From assembly GCA_037176845.1 (NCBI GenBank), contig JAYKXP010000050.1, positions 1 through 64,000 of the forward strand: a stretch of 64,000 nucleotides of DNA, written 5' to 3'. Position 1 is the first letter of the stretch. Every line of letters starts with the position of its first letter. This document shows, piece by piece, positions 11,026-21,256 of the stretch. The translations under genes were made by a program, and so were the position numbers. The notes under the pieces are model-generated. The model was not told where the DNA came from, ran no database searches, and saw nothing but the letters and a program-made list of their open reading frames with translations. The DNA comes from Paramarasmius palmivorus. Lineage: Eukaryota > Basidiomycota > Agaricomycetes > Agaricales > Marasmiaceae.

Positions 11026-11945
11026 GATGATTTTTTGGTGGTCGTTAGGTTCGCGCTGCGATAGAGACGTGTAAACTGTGAATAAAAATCAGTAAAAAGC
11101 AAGGAAAATGAGAGATTGTTGATACTCACAAGACGTGAATATAAGGCTACAAAAGAAATAGTCGTGCTAGACGGATAACAGATGCGTTGGGAGACGTGAA
11201 TTGAAAGCTGAGATCTGAGAGAGAATGAAACTGATTTTTTTCGTTTCATTTTCTGTTGAATTTATATGTTGAATACACAAGGCAGAACAATGCAGGGATC
11301 AGTGGCATTGTGAGGTAAACGGACAATGGACGAGGCAAAGCACAATGGGCTCGGTGTAGCCTCGGTGTACAAACAACTCCGCCACGTGGCAAGTTATGTT
11401 TTCGACACAAGTCGGCTGGCAACTTCTACGCAGGGGTCGTGGAATGTTCGACTAGCAGACTCCTGACTCAAATTTCTTCGACAGGCTCGAGCCTCAACCG
11501 ATTGCGATCCTCAAGAATCCCCGTTCTTATTACCGCCTTCAATTACACTCTGGCATTGATACATCAATACATCAAGCACCAAGTACAACACATTAGGATA
11601 GTCAAAAGCTTGCCCTTACTCATGAACACCTCATCCACGCTACGATCCGGAAACGTCGCCCCCCGCTCTGAAAAAAGAGTGAGGTACAGGAACATCGTGA
11701 AGCCGTTCCCGTAAAGCTCAGAAGAACTGGAGTCTGCCAATGGGCAGCACAGTATTCTTTCAAGAAAACAAATCGGGTGAGTTGCTTAAGATCGGAGATT
11801 TGTGGTATAGCTTCCAGAAACAGTTGAACGCGATCGTGAACGTGATAGTCGAGCGAGACTGGGAACGATAAGCCTGCCCTAAAGCGGAACCATAACTCTA
11901 GTCTCGAATTTCATTCAACACAACCAACTTGATAGATAGACTACA
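11026..11945. other. Intergenic, upstream of the BTG-like gene and left flank of a transposon
   Basis: Contains the 5' region of the gene at 11025 and a 47-base repeat copy at 11364-11410. A plus-strand open frame at 11439-11714 has no recognisable content. No RNA gene was noticed. Confidence 0.5.
11364..11410 (+). repeat. Dispersed ~47-base repeat, copy 1
   Basis: From GGTGTACAAACAACTCCGCC to TTTTCGACACAA this matches the minus strand of 18983-19032 with a few substitutions and a 3-base insertion there. It is probably a fragment of a dispersed transposon family. Confidence 0.7.
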
Positions 11946-12209
11946 CACCGGGGGCAAAAGCTTGACCGCCTGGAGTCCAGGCGGTGCTGGGTCACCCACT
12001 CCCCACCCACGCGTGATACTTATGTAGATCAAAGTAGATTAGATTGACGTGATCGTATCTAGTCTGATATCAGACGCGCGTGGGAGCGGGGAGGTCCTCG
12101 ATGAGAGATTTTTCCCATTCCCACGGACACTGTTCCCAAAACGGATTGCGCGTGCTTCTTCTCTTTTCACCTCGACGTCCGACGCACGTTAATTTATTTC
12201 ACCTAAACT

Positions 12210-13317
12210 ATGTCCCCACCCTCTTTAGACCCATTCTCTGTATCGTATTCACAACATAATACACTAAGCTCGACTTCACAAACCCGAAACCCGTCCCAAA
12301 CACCTGTCCCACTCATTCATTCCACTGTTCACAATTCACCTACCAAGTCTAAGAACAAGCACCAAAGAGAGCATGAACATGCTCGTTCATCCATCACACC
12401 ACTCTCCTTTGTTCATGAAGCGGCTCCGAATACCCCATATACCCCAATCTCAGCCAAAGCTCGAGCTTGAGCCAAAAGAGCACTTAACAGTGATCAAAAT
12501 GAACCACCTTCAGAGCTGGCCCATAACCTGTCACGAAAACGTCGAAAGAAGTCAGAGATACCTATCTCGATCCCTGTGAGCAAGCCTGTACCTGTTTTCG
12601 CCGCTCAACTGGGGTTTGTGCCAACGTTTGGTACTTCGACACCCGGCAGCTTATCCTCACAGATCTATGCCTACAAAACCCCCCAACCCACCCTATCTAC
12701 ACCATCTCCCCCTGAGATTCAACCACTTCTTCCATTTTCACTCAAAGAATGCATGTCGCATCCACAGCTATCCCCTAACGTTCGCTCCTTTCGAGACATC
12801 CGTGTTTTCGTTGATGTACCTATTCCACCAGGCAACAACACTGAGCGGCACGAGATCGTGTACACTGCAGCACAACAGAAGAAGGACAAGTTCTTCTGAT
12901 TTCTCAAGCATGAATTACACTGGTCTTATGGCAATGCAGTTATGCTTCCATGTGAGAAAGAATCAACACCCGGCCACCAATACACAGGTGGCAAGTGTAG
13001 CGGCGTTTTTAGGTGGTCGTGATGGTGGATCTTGGCTGTCAAAGGTCACACATATGTGGCTGAATAATCCTGCGGGCAGAATCTCAGAGAATCTCGTCAA
13101 TGAAGTGGCTGGGCTGTACGCATTTGAGCTGCCTGTGGTTGACATCAGACCTGTGCGTCAGGGTTTGACATCTCTTGCTGTTCAATTGGTGGAGGAAAAG
13201 GTGTCACAAGAGGCAGATAGAGCTTGCCATTCGAAGGACATACAAATATGCCTAAAGCCAAATGGAACAACAGACACGGGTGCTCTCATCCAATGGGAAC
13301 ATGCCTTGAGCGCCTAG
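12210..13317 (+). pseudogene. Degenerate ORF inside the CACTA-like element
   Basis: A frame opens at the ATG at 12210, is broken by one TGA at 12468-12470 (after PISAKARA), and continues in the same frame to 12899. Coding-like sequence then resumes in other frames (for example QVASVAAFLGGRDGGSWLSK, near 12990) to 13317. The first part is Ser/Pro/Thr-rich with a basic patch RKRRKK (about 12535-12555), possibly a nuclear signal. It is not recognisable as a transposase. The stop and frame changes suggest decay. Confidence 0.5.
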
Positions 13318-13670
13318 ACAACCATAAAATCATAAATTGAATCCAATAAAGGCCAAGATCAACACAAACCAAATCGTGCTCCAGAGTTGTTGTGGGACAG
13401 ACGACCACAATGATTGGATCACTACAGAAACTGGCCTCAGGACATAAAGTTAGACACTCCAAAAGCTTGAGGATTATCTTCAGTATCATGTAGATGTACC
13501 CAGACTTCCCCCCGCCCGTGTATACCAGAGAAAGCACATTGATTCCATCAAGTACCTTTGTGATCACCTCAAGCTGGTGATCATGCTTGGATCATGCAGC
13601 TCCTCTTGAATCGTATCCTTGAGGATTTTGCGACATAACTCATGCCCAGTGTCTGTTGAGAACTTGAAGA
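13286..13670 (-). pseudogene. RecQ-like helicase N-terminal fragment inside the CACTA-like element
   Basis: On the minus strand, QLEVITKVLDGINVLSLVYT is followed by GGGKSGYIYM (Walker A) and then IIVVVCPTTTLEHDLV (motif Ia region). This is the start of a RecQ-like helicase core, with the upstream HDHQLE segment in a different frame from the preceding N-terminal piece around 13570-13670. Motif II and all later motifs are missing. This is a second helicase fragment in the window, different in sequence from the one at 1722-2512. Confidence 0.55.
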
Positions 13671-13825
13671 CCATAGAAGGATAAGAAAAACACGAATTTA
13701 TTTGAAAAAACACGTCGATATGTTATCGATACAATATTTTCAAAACTAAATAGGGGGCGCGTCGAGAGCCGTGAGAGCATCACGTGTGTCTCGGGCGAGG
13801 GGTCCCGGGTCGGAACACTTTTGAT

Positions 13826-13880
13826 AGCAGACAGTATACCCCGCCCTCACCTCACCACAAAGAAGGGTATACTGTCTGCT
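13826..13880. repeat. Perfect 16-base inverted repeat with 23-base loop
   Basis: AGCAGACAGTATACCC at 13826-13841 is exactly complementary to GGGTATACTGTCTGCT at 13865-13880. It sits 150 bases inside the right end of the CACTA-like element and could form a hairpin or be a protein-binding palindrome. Confidence 0.85.
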
Positions 13881-14407
13881 TACAGGAGACTACAAAAAGA
13901 TCAAAAATGGAACCGGGCCTTCCCGCGTACGACAAACAAACAAGCTGATTATCTATTGATACGAAAACATGCGGTGGGCGACTCCGCAACGCCTAGCCCC
14001 TAGGCGGTCAAACATTTGCCCCCGGTGACAGGTACTCCCTTATTGCATACAAAACAATCAGCCTTCCAAACACAGCCTATTCGTCCCCGAACTCCGTCCG
14101 CTGCCTACACACCGACGACTTGAGTTGAGGAGCTCCATCTCGCTGAGTGAAGGAAACGTCCAGGTATTTGATGACATTGTATTTGAGAGCACTCGACGTG
14201 AACCATCGAGGTCGTTTACTCGGGAGCTTCTCTATCCTGGCGATGTGCTATTGTATCTTCGAAGCTCTCTTGTGTCGAGGGAACAGTGAAACCAGGAGAT
14301 GAGTTTGGTTGGCGTGTTAGAGCAATTTTGATGATTTTGTCGACAATGACGGGGAGGACGTGATTCTGAAGGGATCGCTGGGTTTCTATGTCTGGACTCT
14401 GCGTGCT

Positions 14408-15085
14408 TCGAGCAAGATTATATTCCTCTAGCTTGATGGCTTAAACGTTTGAACAAGGAGTTCTTGGTTTTGTAATCTTGAAAAATTCTAAAGCGATATG
14501 GCATGAGAGCGCGAAATAAACAGAGCACTTACAGATGTAAAGTCTCTTCAACTTTCCTGAGCCCACGTACCCTTATTAATATAACCTTTGACCGACACGG
14601 GAATAGCGTTGAAGAGACGGCAAATGGAGGACTGGACGACGCGATCATGATGGTGTGTGAGAGAGAAACATCACCATGCAAGTACTCGTCTCACCACCAC
14701 TATGGGCATCTTCATTCTACTTTGCAAAGCCGGTATTGACGCTAACCACTGATATGGAAAACTGTGTGTACTCTTTAAATTTCAGATTCACTGATTAACC
14801 GGTTCTAATTCGATAGCTCTAGGTTTACTATTACCGACTAGCTCCCTAGGATGAACATCTTCCATGGCAGAAGCGACACAAAGGAGACACCCAGCTTCTA
14901 CGAGGAATGCAACGTACAATTCGCCTTCTGACAGAAGGCTAGGCGCCGCACAAACTCTGGCAGTGCTAAGTAGTGGATTCCCGTTCCCTATTCATCGTGA
15001 TACCCACGTAACTGGCGTCAACCTCCTCTCCTCGGAGATTCACAGGTCCTCATTCTAACCGGTATCCGCATGCCGCATTCTTCCC
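14408..15085 (+). repeat. Long inverted repeat, left arm (~680 bp)
   Basis: This arm matches the minus strand of about 19035-19820 over nearly its whole length with substitutions and indels. Shared landmarks include GCGCGAAATAAACA, ACGACGCGATCATGATGGTG, TCACCACCACTATGGGCATC, ACCACTGATATGGAAA and AGGTCCTCATTCTAACCGGT. It lies just upstream of the MYND/DUF4470 gene. A short open stretch at about 14148-14290 (GNVQVFDDIVFESTRREPSR) lies outside the repeat and is unexplained. Confidence 0.85.
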
Positions 15086-15126
15086 TTACCCACATATAAA
15101 GGCATCTCTACACTATCCGAAATGTT

Positions 15127-17362
15127 ATGCCCACCTCTACCTCCGACCTCCAACGCTCCCCAAGCCTCCGCCTCCTCAGCCGCTTCAAATCCCTAAAACG
15201 TAACAGCCTCTCCAATGGCGTACCCCAAATCGTCAACTTTGATTTCGAGTCTCGTACTCCAAGACCACGTCTACTCTCCCTAGAATCCTTGATGTCCTAC
15301 GGGCTCGGATCTGACGTGGGAGGCGAGACGATATCCGAATTACTTTGTGGGAATCAAGTACACGTACGTGGATCTCGTACTCGACAACGGAGGTGTACGA
15401 AGAGAGGTGTGTTTAGTTGTCCAAAGGTGTGTTGGCGTTCTCTGGTTCTTCCGCGTACTATTACTAACTCGCGATCGAGCTCAGTGTCATCTTATCCGGG
15501 TACGCCACTCATCCCATCCGTTAACGCTCTTCTCGGAACTAACCATATCAAATGATCAGTACTGCTCCGAAACCTGTCAAAAACACCACTGGTCATACCA
15601 TAGCTCTATTTGCGCTAACCATCCGTACCTTGATGCGGACTGGCAACCGTCGTGGGTTCACGAGAACCGCGAGCCCGAGTTTACCTCCACGGATGAAGAA
15701 AAAACCCACGCTTATCCCGCCATCGACCTTCTCCGGCTTGAACATAACGAAGGCACCCACGACCACGAACGAGATTTCAATCTCTGTTTTACCTGTACGT
15801 TTCCTTGCTCCTTATTCCCTCAACGCGCTAACTACTAAAATCAAACTCTTAGCATCCAACTCCATCCGCACCCTAATCAAAACCATCAACTCTCTCCCTA
15901 AAGACTACCCCGGTCGAGTTACCGTTCTCTTCAACTCCTCCTCTTCTCACGGCGAAGATATAAACCGATCCCTAGTCATCCTCTACACACTCTGCGCATC
16001 CGGACCATCCATTGACGAATCAGCCGAGCTCGTGACGCATCTTTTGTATTCTAGGTTTCTTACACCGCAACAAGCGGGGTATGTGAGGAGTTGCGTTGAT
16101 TATATTTATGGTTCTGCGTCTGGGGAAGGGGAAGGGGTTGGAGAAGAAGGGAGTGGGATGTCGTTTAGAGCGACATTACCCATACGAGCTCAAGAGAAAG
16201 GAAAAAGCAGCCTATCTACGATCCAAACAGCCGTTGGCCCCCGCCAGCTCCTAGAGATGTTCAGCGCGAAATGGGACCGAGATGACGCGGTAAGGTGTAT
16301 CAAGGACGAAGGAACGAAGGATTCCTGGGAACTATTCCTATCAAAACTCCAACCAAGCCATCGCCTAGCGTTCCAGGTGTATCGCGATTCTGGTGTACTC
16401 CTGCCTTTTGCGTTGGGTTTAGATAGGAGGAGGTGTAAAAGGGTTTTTAGTGAGGTTAATCGGTACGTTGGCCTTCCTCGCTTCCTTCTCCGACTTCTTT
16501 CTTCTCTGATTTGCTTCTTCAGCCTCCTCTTCTCCTCAGGCAAATACATCGGCACCTCAAACCCCCTACGAGAATGGTCCATCTCCAACGAAGAAGCAGA
16601 CATCTTCGGCTCTCTCTTCTTCCACGTCAAAACCGAATTGAAGGAATTCGCGAGACGTATGCGGGATTTTAGAGTTGAGGTACTGTTTACGCAGTTTGAT
16701 GAGAGGGTGCTGGTGAGGGGGTTGTCTTCGGGGGTTTTCGGTGGAGGTTTTGGTGCGCATGTGGAGTTTGATAGGATTCTAGTAGAGAATCTGGGTCCGG
16801 GTCTGGGTTTGGGGATGGGGATGAAAGAATGTTTAGCCAACTGGGCACCGCTCCTTAATCGACGGAATCTACATTCGTATTTGTTGTTGTGCGTCGCTGG
16901 AAGAGATACCACTTCGGCTTCCTCGAGTACGACATCTCCTACGAGAAATCGACATACGGGACCGCGGCCTCTGGCGGCTATTGTACGTAAATACTCTGGT
17001 TGGGTCACGGTACGTCTATGTCTTTTGAGCTTTGGGTTGTTTTTGCTTATCGATGGTCTCTTACTACTTAGCATCCCAAATTAAAGCTCGGGCGTACACC
17101 TTCACCCAAACACGTCGAGCTGATGGAGGAGGAGTTGTATGTCCACGATAAAGACTTTCTGGATGAAGATATAGATGTAGATGTAGAGTCGTTGGGGGTT
17201 TACCGAAGGACGCGGAATCGTGTGTACCCTAACGAACGGCAGGATCACCAGGAACGAAACGAGCTCGGTGAGTTCAAGTTGCGTTGTAACATATTCAATG
17301 CTCTAACGCCTAATAGCGACTATAGGCCAAGTGGATTTCAATTCGGCTGTTCGGTATATTGA
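15127..17362 (+). CDS. MYND-type zinc finger / DUF4470 family protein
   Basis: The ATG at 15127 is a plausible start (MPTSTSDLQRSPSLRLLSRF), with an intron needed before the zinc-finger exon. Zinc ligands are seen in QYCSETCQKHHWSYHSSIC (15558-15615), the second half of a MYND finger; the first CxxC half was not resolved. A DUF4470 block follows (SIRTLIKTINSLPKDYPGRV and VILYTLCASGPSIDESAELV, 15860-16060), then the family's C-terminal landmarks GVLLPFALGL, NPLREWSI, LFFHVKTELKEFARRM, FDRILVENLG and LANWAPLLNRRNLHSYLL, to an acidic tail (MEEELYVHDKDFLDEDIDVD) and a predicted end near 17362. These proteins are expanded in mushroom genomes and of unknown role, probably protein-protein contacts. 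Exon borders after 16990 are approximate. Confidence 0.65.
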
Positions 17363-17430
17363 ATTTGCTAGAAGAGAGTAGGGAATAGAGTAGTTGATAC
17401 CCAGGATCAGGATGTACATACACTCCTACC

Positions 17431-18790
17431 CTAATACCCCAACAACCGCTCTCTCTTCATCGGCATCAATAAGAAATAATACTCTGGACATAACCCAACA
17501 CCTCTTTTCACACTCCAAGGCATCTGTTTCTGTATATCCTTCAAAGCACGTTTTTTACGCAACACAATCTCCGGATCCATCGTTTCCGGATTATACCCAT
17601 GCTTATCATGAATCTCCAGCCTACTCGTGCGTACGATAACGAAGATTGACAAATGTGTAAGTCCCGGTGCGGATTTATGGAGTATGGTATCGCAGATACC
17701 CCAATCGACGTCTCCTCTGGTTAGTGTGATTGATGTGAGTGTAGGATGAGGACGGCTGAAGGAAAGAGCTGGGAAGAGAAACTTGTGATCGATCTCTAAT
17801 CGGAGAGTTTGGAGGAGTGGTGTTTTTGTGGATAGGTCGAGGAATTTGGAGATTTGAGAGTCGGCTGTATATGTGGAGAGTGAGTAGAATGTATGTATGT
17901 ATGTATGTGGATGACTCACAAACACAGTTATTAGCACGTAATTTGATAGTAAGCTCCAAGATCTCAAGTTGCTGACCCATAACTTGTAGCAGATCACCCA
18001 AATTTTTCAAGGAACGACGAGTATCCGGTGGGTCCACGAATCGTTTTCGATGTTCGGTGTAGACTAGTCGACGGAGGGATGGAAAGGTGATGTGGGGGTG
18101 TAGGTATAGAAAGGAGTCATCGTCGAGTTCGATGGTTTGGAGCTGTCCCATGTTGACGTTAACGTTAACGCCAGGACTCTGACTTGCAAGTTCAACTTGT
18201 CGAGGATACGCAATGATGCTCGTAAAGACCAATGACTTGAGTTGGGGAAACGAGCGGAAGAGCTCTATGACGTTACTACAAGCCTGAAAGTAGACCGCGT
18301 TGAGGTGTAGATGTGTTACTCCTGTCAGTGCGGGGCCACTAGCGTATTTGGATAGTTGTTCACTGGGGACTCGTTCGCGAAATAGTGCCACAAGTGAGGT
18401 TTTTACTGTATCGATGGTTATTGAATGTAACTTTGCGCGGCTCTCTGGGATAGTTGATGTGTACCATTCGAGGAAGGGTGCGAGGCAAGCTGTCTCGCCC
18501 AGACTCGGATCTATGGCGAGAGTCTCTATCCTGGCTAGATGTAGTGTGCACAGAGGAGATTGATAGAGGGCTTTGAGCGACTCGAGTCTATGGTCGTTTC
18601 TGGGAACTATAAGGCTGTAATCGAAGAAGAGATGTGGCCTCGCGGCGTAAAGCCATAAGCGCGAAACGAGTGAGCAGGAATTGATGGTTCGACGATTCAT
18701 GAAGCGGTGTGAGGGTGGTTTGGGAGCGATGTGATCTTTGATGATTTTTTCGACAATGTCAAGAGGTAGTTGGGAAGAATGCATGGTCAT
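17431..18790 (-). CDS. F-box protein with leucine-rich C-terminal region
   Basis: The ATG at 18788-18790 opens MTMHSSQLPLDIVEKIIKDH, an F-box-like start (LP.DIVEKII), followed by CSLVSRLWLYAARPHLF. Irregular leucine-rich segments fill the rest (LTGVTHLHLNAVYFQ, FPQLKSLVFTSI, TFPSLRRLVYTEH, QQLEILELTIKL). One intron (GTGAGT..ATATACAG, near 17920-17870) joins ...NNCVS to DSQISKFLDLST in frame; stop at 17431. About 435 residues. F-box proteins recruit substrates to SCF ubiquitin ligases through Skp1; the target is unknown. A decayed paralogue lies at 19885-20830. Confidence 0.75.
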
Positions 18791-18982
18791 GGGGGGTTCT
18801 TGAGGAAAGCCATTGGTTCATATATCAGGCGCTCAGTAGTAGCTCCTGTTGAAGAAAATTGAGTCAGGAGCCCGCTAGTCAAATATTTCAGAATCACTCA
18901 GACTTTTGTAGTGACTGTGCGTAGATTTTTTGTCAGCGATTGCATAGTAGTTTGTTACAAGCCTAGATGTCCGTGTCGTCGT

Positions 18983-19032
18983 TTGTGTCGAAAACATAAA
19001 TTGCCACATGGCGGAGTTGTTGTTTGTACACC
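18983..19032 (-). repeat. Dispersed ~47-base repeat, copy 2
   Basis: The minus strand of this segment matches 11364-11410 with three extra bases (ACAACAACTCC against ACAACTCC). It abuts the inner end of the right arm of the long inverted repeat. Confidence 0.7.
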
Positions 19033-19034
19033 GG

Positions 19035-19820
19035 AAGAACGCCGCATGCGGATACCGGTTAGAATGAGGACCTGTGAATCTCCGAGGAGAGGAGGTCGAC
19101 TCTGTTTTTACGCCCGTTACGTGGGTATCAAGATGAATAGGGAACGGGTGAGGGGCTGCTCGAGAATCCACTAGCACTGCCAGAGTTTGTGCGGCGCCTA
19201 CCCTTCTATCAGAAGGTGAATTGTGCGTTGCATTCTTCGTAGAAGCAAGGGGTCTTTGCGTGTCTCCTTTGTGTCGCTTCAACCATGGAAGGAGTTCATC
19301 TACGTGTGCCGTATTGCCCACTGGGGAGCTAGTCGGTAATAGTAAACCCACAGGCTAGAGCAATCGAAAATTAGAACCGGTAGATCTCAGCGAATTCATG
19401 AACGAGTACACACATGTTTCCATATCAGTGGTTAGTGTCAATACCGGCTTGTAAGGTGCGATGCAAAGTAGAATGCCGATGCCCATAGTGGTGGTGAGAC
19501 GAGTACCTGCTGTTTCTCTCTCTCTCACCATCATGATCGCGTCGTCAAGTCCTCCGTTCGCCGTCTCTCCTCAATGCTATTCCCGGTCTTTTGGAACGTT
19601 CTCGGTCAAAGGTTATAGGGATACGCAGGCTCAAGACAATAAAGGAGATTGAAAAGACTTTACATCCGTATGTCCTATGTTTATTTCGCGCTCAGGTGTC
19701 TTCTCATCTTCTCATCCCGTAGCACTTTGGAATTCTTCAAGAGTGCAGGACGAAGAACATTCGGAAAGCCCTTGTTCAAACGTTCAAGCTGGAAAGCTAG
19801 AGGAATACGATCTTGCTAAA
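19035..19820 (-). repeat. Long inverted repeat, right arm (~785 bp)
   Basis: This is the minus-strand counterpart of 14408-15085, somewhat longer through insertions such as GGGCAATACGGCACACGTAG. The similarity ends abruptly on the inner side near the GCGTTCTTCC box (19035) and fades on the outer side near 19820, just before the F-box pseudogene. Confidence 0.85.
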
Positions 19821-19884
19821 GCCAATTTTTAATGACGTTGAGCAACAGTTACCCAGTTTTTCCAATTCTCTCACTGGATCTCTC

Positions 19885-20480
19885 ATGTCTTCCCCGCCAT
19901 TACCTCCAGAACTTGTCGAAAAGATCATCAAAAACGCTCTATTCCAATCGCAATACGCCTACCAAAGACGCCGTATCGTCAAATATACCTCTCTCGTTTC
20001 ACCCGACCTCGTATGTTCGCTTATGGATTCACTGTTCCCTCGACACAGCTCGTCCACCTCGCCAGGATAGAGAAGCTCATCATCGACCTCGATATCATTG
20101 AACAGTTCTTCAGCGAGTAGTACCCGCGGTGGAGTCAAGTTCATTGTCATCAAACGCCTGGTCATGTCTCTCGGTTTCTTTCACGCGCCTTGTCTGTTCA
20201 TGTCCGCAGTTTCGCTGCAGTTACTCATCTACAGTCTGCTTTACCTCGCCCAACGAGTTTCCTCAGCTCAAGTCGTTGGTGTGTAGGCAGGTCTTGGCGC
20301 CGACACGAAATGCCAGTGTGTCATGGAACAGCTACAATCGCTTGATGTCGACCATCTCCGCTCTCTACCTTTCCTCGTCTCCGCAACCTCGTTGGCCGAT
20401 TTGAAGCTACTGTGGCTCGGTTGAAGAATTGGGAGGCGGCTTGTGAGTTTGGATATTGGGATTTTGCCTTCTTTGGAGGC

Positions 20481-20514
<34 letters not shown>

Positions 20515-20830
20515 ACTTTCATACCAACCTTTCGACTTGACGACAACTTCAAACCCTCAACTTACGAAATGCTCATACCAATAGCGCTCCACATCCTACA
20601 TTGACACCGCGCTTTTGGTCGTGGGGATTATTTGCTATACGACGGGAGGGAGAGGTTTGTGGTTCCGGTTGAGGTGGGGGTGTTGTATAGTGAGATGTGT
20701 CACGGTATTGAGGCCCAGGGTGAGGGTGTGATTCTGAAGAAGCGGAAGGAGAGAGTGTTGAATGATGTTGCTTGGTGTTCGGGGACGAATAGGTTGTGTT
20801 TGGATTATCGTTTTGTAGTAAGGGAGTACC
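19885..20830 (+). pseudogene. F-box protein pseudogene
   Basis: From the ATG at 19885 the frame gives LPPELVEKIIKNALFQSQYA and then VKYTSLVSPDL, clearly related to the F-box start of the intact gene at 18790. The reading frame then breaks. Later scattered pieces also match: EFPQLKSLVCRQ at 20258 parallels FPQLKSLVFTSI. A (CT)14 tract interrupts the sequence. No single frame or splice pattern restores an ORF, so I call it a decayed paralogue. Confidence 0.6.
20483..20510 (+). repeat. (CT)14 microsatellite
   Basis: Fourteen uninterrupted CT units within the F-box pseudogene. Confidence 0.9.
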
Positions 20831-21256
20831 TATAATCTGTCAAGTTGGTTGTTATTGAACGAATCCGAGACTCGAGTTGCAATGTCCACTTTAGGGCAGG
20901 CTTCAGTATCAAACGCGCAACGCGGCTTTCTTTTCCAGCTCTCATCATCATCCTCATCCCTATCGCGTATTCAGCCCTATATTCTAATTTCTATCGTATT
21001 CACAACCTATTCTTATACTAATGACGCTTAAACACACAACGGTAACCAGCTCAGCTCTTAGTTTCGCGATTGTTAAAGCTAACCCCTTATTCGCACTAGG
21101 ACCAAGAAGAACAGCAGTGTTCCAGCCCAAAGCGCCAAAGGATTGTAAGCACCTCGAGTTCGACTGAGTGGAGTTTGAAGGGTTGACTGTAGCATTGCTA
21201 TCAGGAAGCTACGCCCCAAGGAAAGGATAAGGTACGTCAGCTATCTCGCTCAGCCT

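Larger units (their letters stand above)
11946..14027. mobile_element. CACTA (EnSpm)-like non-autonomous DNA transposon, 2082 bp
   Basis: The termini are inverted repeats beginning CACCGGGGGCAAA (plus at 11946; minus at 14027), continuing with close similarity through TTGACCGCCT. Both ends carry a homologous palindrome about 20 bases in: 11965-11985 (10-base arms) and 13990-14006 (7-base arms). A 3-base direct repeat, ACA, abuts both ends (11943-11945 and 14028-14030). CAC termini, 3-base target duplication and subterminal palindromes fit the CACTA superfamily. No transposase domain is recognised inside; contents are a stop-interrupted ORF and a helicase fragment, so it is likely non-autonomous. 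Confidence 0.75.

Noticed and set aside
14864..15058. Parallel open frames in both arms of the long inverted repeat as a small gene
   Set aside because: The frames are disrupted by indels between the arms and start or stop at different places; more likely non-coding repeat.
16190..17074. 294-codon minus-strand open frame opposite the MYND/DUF4470 gene
   Set aside because: It is antisense to exons with clear family motifs, spans two of their introns, and has no recognisable domain.
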